Source: CAYMKL01 sp964390805 (lineage in GTDB: Bacteria > Chloroflexota > Anaerolineae > VGOG01). From it: 64,000 nucleotides of DNA. Both the position numbers and the translations under genes were made by a program. The notes under the pieces were generated by a model. It was not told the origin of the DNA and made no database searches. It saw only the letters and a program-made list of their open reading frames with translations. Position 1 is the stretch's first letter. Every line of letters begins with the position of its first letter. The stretch spans positions 14,533-78,532 of the forward strand of contig CAYMKL010000014.1 in NCBI GenBank assembly GCA_964390805.1, written 5' to 3'. Shown piece by piece: positions 34,001-41,612 of the stretch.

Positions 34001-37000
34001 GCATTCGCAAGGCGCGTCCAGGTGTTCTCCACCGGGTCGTAGCGGTAAAGGGCGTTGGAATCTTTGCCTGGGAAGGCGTAGAGAGCGCCAGCAGCCCAGG
34101 TCAGGGCGCCGCCCCTTTGAACCGGCTGGGGGATCTCATGGAGTGACGTCCAGCTATTGATAGCGATGTCGTAGCGACAGAAGCCTTGCTGCCCATTGCC
34201 GGCAAGCAGGTAGAGATGGCCGGCGCCATCAGCAGCCAGGGCAGCGCCTTCGCCGGGCACGATGAGAGTGTTCGCCCGTCTGTCCCAGGTGTCCGTGGAT
34301 ACGCTGTAACGGTAAAAACCCAACCAACCGCCCAAGGTAGCGTAGATATAGCCATCGCCGCCCGCAGCCAGAGTGCCACCCAAAGTCACATACTTACCCG
34401 GAGGCAGGTTAGTCGTCTCCTCCCAGGCATTGCGCTGGGGGTCATATACGAAGAACCCGACACTTTGGCTGCCCTCCGTGGCCCAGATGCGACCATCCCA
34501 GGCGGCGATGCGGCCGCCCCAACCCGTTCCTTCCGGCGCGCTGGCCTGCACCTGCCAACTGGGGGCCTGAGCTGGCATCGTCAAGGACGCGGGCTGCAGG
34601 CTCAATCCGGCATCCCCCAGGGCCAGGTAGGCTGTGCCGCTAGTCGCGACGAGCAGGTCATCCATCCCGTCGCCGTTGACGTCGCCTGCTAATGCGGCAC
34701 GGGTGGCTTGGTCGGCGAACAACACCGCCTCGGCAGCATTGGGGGCGAGGCGGCCCGGCCAGCCGCGATCGTGGCCCAGGAAGACGCGCACGCCCTTCTC
34801 GCTGCCCACCACCAATTCGTCGTAGCCGTCGCCGTTGAGGTCACCTGCATCCAGGTCCATAATCTCGCCGGAGAAGGGGCCGGCGGTTACATCGGCCGCC
34901 GCCAGGTTCAACTCTGGCGGCCAGCCGCCTGGCCGCCCGAAGAGCACGTGCACCGTGCTTGCCTGGACGTTGGATATGGCCAGGTCGTCCAGATCGTCGC
35001 CGTTGAAGTCGCCCCAGGTGTTCAGGGTCAGCGCTCCGTCGCCGGTCGCCGGCTTCAGCCACACCGTGGCGTCGCCGGAGGCGTTCAGGGCGCCTTGTAG
35101 CGGCTTGGGCTGGGGCAGTGCGCCGAAGGGAGCCAACTCGTCAGCCGTCAGTTGCAGGGCTATCGGGTTGGTGCCCGTGACAGCAATGCCAGGTGCCTCG
35201 ATCAAAGTGACCTGGGGTGGCGTGTTGTCCACAGTGACGTGCACCGCCGTCTGGCCGGTCTCCACGTTGCCAGCGCCATCGCGCGCCGTAGCCGCCAGGT
35301 CGAAGCGGCCATTGGGCCGCCCAGTGGGCAAGCGCAGGGTCGTCTGCCAGGCCGTCGCGTCTCCGCCGGGGTTGTCCAGGACGGCGTCTTGTCTGGGGCG
35401 AACGGGGCTGACCCGCACCTGGGCCACGCCGCTCAAGTTGTCCTGGGACTGACCGGTGACAGCCAGCGTGCGGTAGCCGTTGGCGCCGATGGGCACGGTG
35501 GTCTGGCTGCCGTCCGCTGGGCTCTGGATCGCGCTTTGGGGCGGGGTCTGGTCCACGACCACATGCACCTCAGGGCCAGGGGTTTCGCGGTGGCCGGGGA
35601 CGTCGGGGAAGACGTCGCTGGCCTGGGAGCGCAGGGTGTAGGGGCCGTCTGGCGGCAGTTCCCAAGTGTAGGCCCAGCTCTCCCGGCCGCTGGCCAGCCG
35701 CCATTGCTGGTCGTGGTTCACGTCTAGCTCGACCTTGCCCATCTGGCTGGTGGGGTCGCGAGCTTCGCCGGCTACCACCACGTGGCCGCCGGTGAGGAAG
35801 TCGCCCTCGGCGGGATAGAGGATGGTGGATTCGGGGGCGTCGCCGTCCACTTTGTAGACGAAGCGGTCGGCCATAGTGCGTGGGTCTCCCTCCCAGGTGT
35901 ATTCGACGATGCCGGTGGTGGTGAGTACCGTGGTAGCTGTGGGGGAGATGACGTTGGCGGCAACTACGAAGGTAACCCACTCTCCTGGGTCCACCCCGCT
36001 GTAAATCGTCAGCCGCCGCCCCAGGGTGCCGTCAGGACACTGTGGGTTACGCTCGTAAATGCGATAGTGCACGTCGTGAACGCTGGTCAAATGCTGGAAC
36101 AAGTCCAGGTAATCTATGGTAACGAGGTCTCCCATGCAGATGATCACGTCGGGGGCAATGGTCGCGGGACTGAAGTTGAGGGCGGAGACGGTCACGCTCA
36201 TGGGCGAACCGGCGGCGAGCACGGTATCGGGTGTGGGCTGGGGACTGACGATGACGGTCAGGCCAGACACGAAGGCGCGTGGGTTGGTGTTCAGCGCATA
36301 CTCCTGATTATCGGTGAGACCGTCGCTGTCGGGGTCGGCGTTGTTGGGCAACGGCCAGGCCTGGGCAGGATCGAAGTGGCCTCCGAAGTCCATCTCCCAG
36401 CCACCCTGGAGCTCCGGCGTGCCGCCGGACGGGTGCACCACCCGCACCAGGTCTTTTTCGTCGCTCAGGCCGTCGGCGTCGGTATCGGCCCAGTCGGGGC
36501 GGATGTTCCACTTGAGCTCCTCGGCATCGGTGAGGGTGTCGCCGTCGGCGTCGGCGCGAACCGGATCCACGCCCAGCTTGTAGCGCTGCTGAATCTCGTA
36601 GCTGTCCAGCAGGCCGTCGCCGTCGCTGTCTGCGCATCTCCAACTGGTCTTGCTCTTTCCCTGAACTTGGTCGCAGGCATAGTCGTCTTCTTGAGTGTCG
36701 GGCACGCCATCGGCGTCCTTATCGTAGTTGTGCAACGAGGGCCACTCCCACAGCCCGTCCAGGGTCTCAGGGAACACATCCACGTACATGTCGGAGAGGT
36801 CTTCTTCCTTGCTTTCTGCTTGGCCTTCGGTCTGTTCTGTCTCACAGAAGATGCCCCAGTAGTTCAAGGGGGAGCGCCAGCAGTGGCGGAAGGCGAAGCT
36901 GTAGCCCATGTCCAATCCAAACTTGAGGGGCAGGTTGATGGTTGGATCGGGCAAGGTGTAGTGGCCTTCCAGTGGATTGGTGCAAACCCGCCGCTCCGGA

Positions 37001-40000
37001 TCGCCGTCCTCCTGGCAGGTCTCGCTGCCCCGCCAAAGTCCCACGGTGACAGTGACCGGCGCAGCGACGTGGGCGTCAGCCCACACCTTGCTGCGGGCCA
37101 CGTCATCCGCGCTGCCGTCTTCGGTGGCCACCACGTAGCCGCGGAAAGCGCCAGCAAGGATGAAACGATTGCCCTTGGTGAAGCCGGCCTGGGCGTCGGC
37201 CAGTTTGGCGTTGGCGTCGTCGAAGAAGACGCTGTCCTCGTCTGGCATGGTCGCCAGCAGCTTGACCTCCAGCACCAGGTTGCCTAAGAACTCCGCCACC
37301 TTGCTCTCCAGGTCGTAGCCGAACCAACTGGCGATCCAGAAGATCAACTGGATGATGAAGACGATGATCAGCCCCACCACGGTGAGCCCCAACACGAAGA
37401 AGATAATGGCCAGGATGGTGGCTCCGATGGCCATCTGCAGCGCCAGCCACCACTGCATGTTGGTGATGCCAGGCTGGCTGGTGATCTCGTAGAACATGTA
37501 CCAGATCAGGGCAATCTGGATGACCAGCACGATGATGCCGGCCCACATCTTGGCGTTCTTCAGTCCCCACTCCAGACGTGTCCAACTGCCCTGACTGGTA
37601 CCGGCCCACTTGATGGCTCGGTAGACGCTTACGGTCTCCTTGGCCACGTTGGCCGCTTTGGTGACTTCGACCAGGAACTTGATCTCATCGGAGATGGCCT
37701 TGGTGGCAATGAGCACAGTCAGGATGAAGATAGCCGCCATCAGGACCATCTGAGTGACCCTCATGTTGCTCTTGGCCCACTTGAGGGTGTCCCACCAGCC
37801 CCAGCCAGCCCTCGTCTCGGCGGTGAGGTATTTGCCAAGCAGCTTGGGCAGCTTGTCCAGCGTGGCCGGCCCTGCGATTTTCAGGGCCTTGAAGACCATT
37901 CCGGTGGGGTCATCGGGATATTCGAGGTCGTGGCTGTCTATCTTCACCGCCGCCTGGATGCCCTGGGAGGCAACCAGCCAGAAGAGCTTCGTGGCCTGGA
38001 ATTGCGAGCTACTGATCTGCCCTTCGGGAATCTCGTCGGTCTCGACCACGAAAGGGCCAAAGCGCTGTTCCACGCTCTGCAGCACTTCCTTGACGCTCAT
38101 CAACTTCCAGCCACCGGCATCGTACTGGTATTGGCTGATCTGCAGGGCGCGGATGACCATGATGGGCGCGTCGCCCAGGTTGACTACCAGGCCGCTGTAT
38201 TGCTGGCTGAAATCCTCCAGGCCCAGCTCCCCGCCCTGGTGTTCCGTGGCGTGGAGCAGGAAGGCGGTGTCTGCCTGGGCGAAGTGGGTGTCCAGCAGCT
38301 CGTTGGTCATGGTCATGGTGAGGCTCGCCACGGCTTCGTCGGCGTGCTCGAAGTCGTCACAGATGCTGACCACAGGGGTTGGGATGAAGAAGGTCTGCGT
38401 GATGGGGTATGAGGTCGGATTGCGGAATCGCTCCACGACTTCGTCCAGGCGGTCGGGTCTGCGGTTTTCGCCTGTCTCCGACGCACGCCAGGGAGGAGTC
38501 TCCAGGAAGCTTTTCTCCAGGCCGAAGAACAGGGCGGCCAGGTCTCCCTCGTCATCGCGGTCGGGGGTGGCGAAGACCGCTGTCTCCATGCCGGCCTCTT
38601 TGCTGACGTGGGCACCGGTGACTGCGAACTGGTCGGTGTACACGTGCAGCGGGGTTTGGGCGGTCTCGATTCGACAGTTGGTTTTGTCGTCCTCGTCGCA
38701 GACTTGGGTGTCCACCCTGGCCTGGATAACCCACACCAGTTCTACCTGTAGCTCGATGGCTCCACCTGGAGGTACGTCAGCGCCGGAAAAGGCGGCGCGG
38801 CTGTGGAAAGCGGCCGGGTAGCCGCCAGCATCCACCAAAGTCAGCGGGACGTAGAGGGTATCCTTGCCTGTATCAGGGTCGTGCTGCAAGGCGATGCCGT
38901 ACTGGGTGGCCTGCATGGGGGCCACGTTGCTCTCCATGCGCAGCATGGGGATCAGGGTGAGGTCGTCGGTGCTCTGGTCCAGGTCGCGCATCTGGCCCCT
39001 GTCGTCGTCGGGCCAATCGAGGGTCTTGAGGGTGTAACGCAGGTGGTCGGCGTTGGTGGGGCGTAGCTCGAGATCAACGTAGATGGGGCCCTGGTGACCG
39101 CTGGGGTTGACGGTCAGCGGCAGTGAGGTTGTGCCAAACTCCGTTTGGCCTGCGCCAGATAGAGCGCGGAAGGGGGAGACGTCCACCTCATCGGGTACGC
39201 CGTCGCCGTCGTTGTCGTCGTCCCACAGGTCGGGCACGCCGTCCAGGTCGGTATCGAAGCGTTGGTCGAGAGGACGGGTGAGAGGGTTGGGACCACCCGC
39301 TTGGCCGATGGGGTAAGCCCACTCAAGGTTGTCCTTCAGGGAGTCGCGGTTGGTGTCGGGGTCCAGGGGGCTGGTGGCCCAGTGCTTCCCATTGTAGTCG
39401 AAGCCTTCCACTTCTAGTGTGTCGGTGATCAGGTCGAAGTCGCTGTCCACTGTGTCGGTGAAGGTGCCCAGGACCATTTCGTAGGCATCGCTGAGACCGT
39501 CCCTGTCATAGTCCTGGCCGTCGTATTTGAGCGCTAGCTCCTCGTAGTAGGCGGTGATGCCCAACTGGTCGCGCCAGGTAGCGGCCTGGGCGTCCAGCCG
39601 CGCCGCTTCTGGCGAACCAGGCGGAGCCGCGCCAGGGGTTGCCGCCAGGTCCAGGCCCTTCAGCAGGTCTTGCAGGGATGACGGCTCCTGGGGGGATGGC
39701 TCATCAGGAAGTGGCTCATCGGTGGGTGGTGCCGCTTCGGCAATAGACGGGCCGTAGCGGGCTTTGAAGCGGGCCAGCTTCCAGCCCGGTATGAAGGGCT
39801 GGATCAGCATGGCGATGATAACAAGGATAGCAACGCTGGCATAGACGCCGGGGCGCTGGCGGTAGGTCAGCAACATCGCTAGGCTGACCAAAGCCACCAG
39901 GAAAATCAATCTTTTCAGGAAACCGGGTTCGTAGTCAGGCACGGAACGAAGTGAAGTGCCGTTGGACGCCACTCCGCTGGCGCTACGTGGCTTAGTACGA

Positions 40001-40803
40001 GCGGCGGCTTCACGCAACCCGAAGTCGGAGAAGTCGGTCACGATGCGGGCCTCAGTGGCGTAGTCTTCGCTGGCGTCGGGCAGGGTCAGCTCCAGGATCT
40101 GCCGCCGGGGCAGGCCGTCGGGTCCGATCCACAGCTCGCCCTGGCCGCTCAGGGTCTTCAAGGATGCTGGCGGTTGCAGGCGGGCGCCCTGAGGAAGGTC
40201 GGCTGCTACCTGCTCTTCCAGGCGACGCCGCACGTGCTCGGCGAAAGCGGGTCCGTCCAGGATGAAAGCCAGGCGGTCGTAACGCACGCCACCTGCCTCC
40301 ACGACCGTTAGCTCGCCCACCTCGCGGGCCGCCTCCAGGTAGGCCAGGTAGTCGCCAGTGGGTGCGGCAATGCCCGCCGGGTCATCCATGCGCTGGCGCT
40401 TGCCGTCCATGGTCACCCACGTCTCGGCGCCGATGCGTTCGACCTCGATGGGCGTTAGCTCGGCACCGGGGGGCGCCAGGACGGGCAGCAGGCGTAGGTA
40501 ACTGTAATCGGGCAGGCGCACCTGTCCCTCGGCCCGCAGGGCCACGTGCTCGTCGCTGCGACCGACGTTGTAGATGGTCGGTTTGGGGATTAGCGTCTGC
40601 TCGATGTCAGCAGTGAAGGCGTAGCTACCGGCCTTCTGAGCCTGTTTCCAGGCATCGTGCAACTGGGCAGCGGGGTCGGGGGGTGAGGTGGCAGTGGCCA
40701 GTCCGGCCATGGTGATGACGAGGAGTAGTGCACCAAGCAGCAGGGAGCCCAGCACGAGCCAGATGCGGCGGGAACAGGACGTGAACGTATCCAATGCCTT
40801 CAT
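28036..40803 (-). CDS. giant multi-domain surface protein (4255 aa) with FG-GAP and Kelch-like repeats
   Basis: Paralogue of the 3645-residue protein: same order of signal segment (IWLVLGSLLLGALLLVITMA), LppX/LolA-like domain (GQGELWIGPDGLPRRQILEL, IVTDFSDFG), two membrane spans ~291-340, thrombospondin-3-like repeats ~420-540, a membrane block ~1000-1170, a second calcium-repeat block ~1375-1500, then Ig-like repeats. Unique here are alternating FG-GAP repeats (DVNGDGMDDLLVA type) and Kelch-like repeats (YRYDLQTNTWEALPTVP type) from ~1900 to ~3250, likely beta-propellers, then a DOMON/CBM9-like part near 3600. It ends in FWLPLVLKS. The ATG at 40803 is preferred (AAAGGAG 6 nt upstream) over a GTG at 40821. 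The ubiquitin-like gene ends 20 nt upstream. Function unknown; probably cell-surface display. Confidence 0.82.
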   Translation of the reverse strand: MKALDTFTSCSRRIWLVLGSLLLGALLLVITMAGLATATSPPDPAAQLHDAWKQAQKAGSYAFTADIEQTLIPKPTIYNVGRSDEHVALRAEGQVRLPDYSYLRLLPVLAPPGAELTPIEVERIGAETWVTMDGKRQRMDDPAGIAAPTGDYLAYLEAAREVGELTVVEAGGVRYDRLAFILDGPAFAEHVRRRLEEQVAADLPQGARLQPPASLKTLSGQGELWIGPDGLPRRQILELTLPDASEDYATEARIVTDFSDFGLREAAARTKPRSASGVASNGTSLRSVPDYEPGFLKRLIFLVALVSLAMLLTYRQRPGVYASVAILVIIAMLIQPFIPGWKLARFKARYGPSIAEAAPPTDEPLPDEPSPQEPSSLQDLLKGLDLAATPGAAPPGSPEAARLDAQAATWRDQLGITAYYEELALKYDGQDYDRDGLSDAYEMVLGTFTDTVDSDFDLITDTLEVEGFDYNGKHWATSPLDPDTNRDSLKDNLEWAYPIGQAGGPNPLTRPLDQRFDTDLDGVPDLWDDDNDGDGVPDEVDVSPFRALSGAGQTEFGTTSLPLTVNPSGHQGPIYVDLELRPTNADHLRYTLKTLDWPDDDRGQMRDLDQSTDDLTLIPMLRMESNVAPMQATQYGIALQHDPDTGKDTLYVPLTLVDAGGYPAAFHSRAAFSGADVPPGGAIELQVELVWVIQARVDTQVCDEDDKTNCRIETAQTPLHVYTDQFAVTGAHVSKEAGMETAVFATPDRDDEGDLAALFFGLEKSFLETPPWRASETGENRRPDRLDEVVERFRNPTSYPITQTFFIPTPVVSICDDFEHADEAVASLTMTMTNELLDTHFAQADTAFLLHATEHQGGELGLEDFSQQYSGLVVNLGDAPIMVIRALQISQYQYDAGGWKLMSVKEVLQSVEQRFGPFVVETDEIPEGQISSSQFQATKLFWLVASQGIQAAVKIDSHDLEYPDDPTGMVFKALKIAGPATLDKLPKLLGKYLTAETRAGWGWWDTLKWAKSNMRVTQMVLMAAIFILTVLIATKAISDEIKFLVEVTKAANVAKETVSVYRAIKWAGTSQGSWTRLEWGLKNAKMWAGIIVLVIQIALIWYMFYEITSQPGITNMQWWLALQMAIGATILAIIFFVLGLTVVGLIIVFIIQLIFWIASWFGYDLESKVAEFLGNLVLEVKLLATMPDEDSVFFDDANAKLADAQAGFTKGNRFILAGAFRGYVVATEDGSADDVARSKVWADAHVAAPVTVTVGLWRGSETCQEDGDPERRVCTNPLEGHYTLPDPTINLPLKFGLDMGYSFAFRHCWRSPLNYWGIFCETEQTEGQAESKEEDLSDMYVDVFPETLDGLWEWPSLHNYDKDADGVPDTQEDDYACDQVQGKSKTSWRCADSDGDGLLDSYEIQQRYKLGVDPVRADADGDTLTDAEELKWNIRPDWADTDADGLSDEKDLVRVVHPSGGTPELQGGWEMDFGGHFDPAQAWPLPNNADPDSDGLTDNQEYALNTNPRAFVSGLTVIVSPQPTPDTVLAAGSPMSVTVSALNFSPATIAPDVIICMGDLVTIDYLDLFQHLTSVHDVHYRIYERNPQCPDGTLGRRLTIYSGVDPGEWVTFVVAANVISPTATTVLTTTGIVEYTWEGDPRTMADRFVYKVDGDAPESTILYPAEGDFLTGGHVVVAGEARDPTSQMGKVELDVNHDQQWRLASGRESWAYTWELPPDGPYTLRSQASDVFPDVPGHRETPGPEVHVVVDQTPPQSAIQSPADGSQTTVPIGANGYRTLAVTGQSQDNLSGVAQVRVSPVRPRQDAVLDNPGGDATAWQTTLRLPTGRPNGRFDLAATARDGAGNVETGQTAVHVTVDNTPPQVTLIEAPGIAVTGTNPIALQLTADELAPFGALPQPKPLQGALNASGDATVWLKPATGDGALTLNTWGDFNGDDLDDLAISNVQASTVHVLFGRPGGWPPELNLAAADVTAGPFSGEIMDLDAGDLNGDGYDELVVGSEKGVRVFLGHDRGWPGRLAPNAAEAVLFADQATRAALAGDVNGDGMDDLLVATSGTAYLALGDAGLSLQPASLTMPAQAPSWQVQASAPEGTGWGGRIAAWDGRIWATEGSQSVGFFVYDPQRNAWEETTNLPPGKYVTLGGTLAAGGDGYIYATLGGWLGFYRYSVSTDTWDRRANTLIVPGEGAALAADGAGHLYLLAGNGQQGFCRYDIAINSWTSLHEIPQPVQRGGALTWAAGALYAFPGKDSNALYRYDPVENTWTRLANAPGSIGSGGSLAWNRGRYIYALRGQAKSHSYRYDLQTNTWEALPTVPEVVHEGGALAWLDGYLYAARGDRKPDFWRIYAPSIANVRLAGLGDINGDGLDDFAVADLDSGTVFLFQGRQDRTLAASTHVSVAHSVPDPALRTGAAVAGVGDVDGDGLDDFLVGEPGYNNDAGRVFLFKGRQPWPYTLFTSDADATLTGGSGDRAGSAVGPAGDVNSDSLDDFLVAGEGSRAWLLHGRTGGWPPLSGADATWTNGSSSPALSPCSGDANCDASPDLLIPAVGGRAGLFFGSVGSSCAVADTGVAQVEVGLGQVHDPTQPLTATLPVTWQQATASGGTWQANVVEPTEGLLRTYARGTDNVGNEASDPVAWTAGRWRTLPDVPQAVGDGGRMVVVGDRVYVTIGEGRRGFFSFPVRAAWQGPSAGGWQALAETPTDVRLGEGLAPAEDGGIYLLASDQLWRYNIATDTWQSVASSPSAIGTAAALASDGLGTLYALNSQQSKAFHRYAPARGWERLADAPAPAGREGIALAVHRTSNGVTIYALRGGYTSGFWRYDPARDVWDVLVGLPSIVGWGGALAWACIGSGECDSGDYLYAFAGNASGHFYRYHIPTGRWETMPNAPETIWEGGSLAWGQGGLFALRGQHWDGQSRYHSRHFWRWDDLLLVDRTPSQITWEPTATEVTAPSLVLTACVTDTLAGVQSVAFDVNGAPLPATYHPGSEIWSAAISAVEMGWQELARTPSYLTKGSRIAGWDGRIWAMALLRYPKNLFVYDPQSDTWQQKTDFPGATGWGAGLTAGGDGYLYATPGGNESFYRYDPLNDEWLWRANVPTAPYGGAALAGDGVGSLYLIVGVDMTTRQDRKDFYRFDIASNYWEKKADIPQAVTWGGAMTWATDAVYAFPGYGSAAFYRYSPATDTWTRLADAPDNIWDGGLAWDGARFIYALRGSRSTSALYRYDLHTDAWESLAATPGGFDEGGFAWLNGALYATAGYDSDAFWRYIPASKTVRPQAVDWLGNVDYGQERTIAVSVPDLGNIVENYADGDISTESLPPIEGTAVASQGIAQICVRTATTGSCIAPDGNPHRFHWAYARDFVVLSRWEDGAHNATASVRDTDGAEYVTDPVRIIVDATSPVASFTGPTGGSVITTTGRITVTGTATDATSGVTAVRFSPDNTASWREASQDGGTWSATWDVPRLDGQTWHLAVEATDRGGLTTQQRIALTVDNVLPGGLTPVTFNLEEGTHTGVGASLQATWNAATDGSGIAGTFVALDQITNTVPTAPAAGTSFSGSFDSPGDWYFHLRAADNASNWLIRHYGPWHVSDAGLGLSGGTSIVVVDGVVDIPHGEWLPEFHLLDEDVRTAGQTAQLYTQWDADDLFLGWQGGIWSLDGEAWFLFDTGAGGATDVAGHTLPFHAEYAFTVDEHDVASFLAWNGSTWVAVEDASVEYAHSSLGGTEVRIPLAALGQPVGLGFMAFAVPEDGGAAWAVFPATNPLAGPWTDAYTWPELGPQVMPSAGQPVADHTWLVVSSLQPPAVHLGQGSVITYEVRLGSSGLQAAEDARLTLEASPGLAYFSAEGDGACESCGPGSAIWAWQFGDLPSGEWRSLTVEAQVVDALTAGGAVTTTATLHTTWPDASPSDNLVTLSHAVDAEGLRVELTDPSGEDAVRPGWVTVLGTVPPGQGASAARVEVAVTVSEAPASADWQTAHGTLFWTGKVDVPEGVETVWVWARAWDVLGNVGPVAGTEMLVDAVGPQAAIEQPAVSPTLVGGRALEIAGRAFDSFPANGALNAVEIQLDGGPWGVVDQPVRQADGTYTWTWRWWLPAGEEGITYTLRVRAIDAAGNVGEPSVPVEVIVDAVAPTTTIAHPADGTWLEPDVTQVLVWGWSEDGVGVDRVEVSLDGGLTWRNAVLADGAEKLLAERSQSPTPQPETQNPKPETATLWAFAGTLPEDQVEYFIRARSGDRAGNAELTGPTVVVHMVVSRFWLPLVLKS
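28201..28240 (-). repeat. period-7 array
   Basis: TTTCGGGTTTCGGGTTCTGG type repeats in the last 60 residues of the 4255-residue protein (peptide PQPETQNPKPET). Confidence 0.8.
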
Positions 40804-40823
40804 GGTAAACTCCTTTCGCACTC

Positions 40824-41417
40824 CTATTTCCCCGCTAAGACATGCTCCAACCGCAATTCAGCCCCCGGGGGGATACCGTAGCTCTGCGGCGAGCGGTGGC
40901 CAGCCAACTCCGTGTCTTCCCACCACAGGCGGAGCTCGCTGGCTGGAAGGCCAGTCTTGGCCGCCAGGTCGGCCAGAAGTCGGTCCAGCGTGGCATCGGG
41001 CGCCACTTCCACAGCCAGCGTCTGGCCATCGGGTGTGTGGATGGTCAGTGACAACCCGGTAACGACGGAACCTGCAATCTCACTCCCCTGGCCCCAGGGG
41101 TGGAGGAGCATCCCTCCCACCACCAGGACCACGGCCGCTACCGCCAGCGCTGACGCCGCCTGTACAGGTGTCACCGAGGTCGAGAGCCACTCGATCAGTC
41201 GCTGCCAGAGGGAGAAGCGGGCCAGCGGTACAGGCAATCGCAGCGTCCGGCCAAGGAGCGCTGGCCGTTCCTGGGGGGCCACGATCTCGACCTGGACGCC
41301 AGGCGGCAGTTCGACACCCAGACGGGCTAGGGTGCCGGCTGGATCGAGCCGGAGCTGCTGCGCCAGGCCGGGGTCCGTCCGGGCCCGCCGGACGATGGTT
41401 CCAATCCTGGCCACCAT
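40824..41417 (-). CDS. NHLP-leader-like, single-span membrane protein with ubiquitin-like C-terminal domain
   Basis: 197 residues in three parts. The start (TDPGLAQQLRLDPAGTLARL, then GVELPPGVQVEIV) resembles the nitrile-hydratase-like leader (NHLP) of some ribosomal natural-product precursors. Residues ~83-105 are one membrane span (AASALAVAAVVLVVGGMLL). The last ~80 residues follow the ubiquitin pattern: LTIHTPDGQTLAVEVAPDAT, then LAAKTGLPASELRLWWEDTE and YGIPPGAELRLEHVLAGK; the tail lacks di-glycine. Bacterial ubiquitin-like EsaB/YukD proteins accompany type VII secretion, but no such genes are in this window. The start at 41417 has GAAGGA upstream; a frame from 41459 would be leaderless. 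First gene of the giant-protein operon. Function unknown. Confidence 0.72.
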   Translation of the reverse strand: MVARIGTIVRRARTDPGLAQQLRLDPAGTLARLGVELPPGVQVEIVAPQERPALLGRTLRLPVPLARFSLWQRLIEWLSTSVTPVQAASALAVAAVVLVVGGMLLHPWGQGSEIAGSVVTGLSLTIHTPDGQTLAVEVAPDATLDRLLADLAAKTGLPASELRLWWEDTELAGHRSPQSYGIPPGAELRLEHVLAGK

Positions 41418-41468
41418 CTCAGTGTTTCCTTCAGTCCGGTCTGGTGATTGGTACATCATGATATCTAC

Positions 41469-41477
41469 ATTATACCA
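41469..41477 (-). promoter_or_regulatory. extended -10 promoter of the ubiquitin-like/giant-protein operon
   Basis: TGGTATAAT on the minus strand (TG-N-TATAAT). No good -35 is visible. Start would fall near 41462, about 45 nt before the ATG at 41417. The same TGGTATAAT occurs before xdhC. Confidence 0.65.
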
Positions 41478-41563
41478 TTGAGAGCTTGTGGAGGGCTTAA
41501 GGCGCGGGGGGCATATCTTCAGGATTGCTTTAGATCTGTCGTGGGGATAAGTTCTTCTGATGC

Positions 41564-41612
41564 GGGAAGCGTGAGGCGTGAACTGATCCTCCCGTTTTGC
41601 GTTTCACGTTAT
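41564..41612 (+). repeat. inverted heptamer arrays downstream of the membrane regulator
   Basis: Left arm GGGAAGCGTGAGGCGTGAAC, right arm CGTTTTGCGTTTCACG, facing each other; overlaps the regulator stop codon at 41609. Confidence 0.85.

Noticed and set aside
40804..40821. GTG start of the 4255-residue giant
   Set aside because: AAAGGAG sits between this GTG and the ATG at 40803 and fits the ATG.
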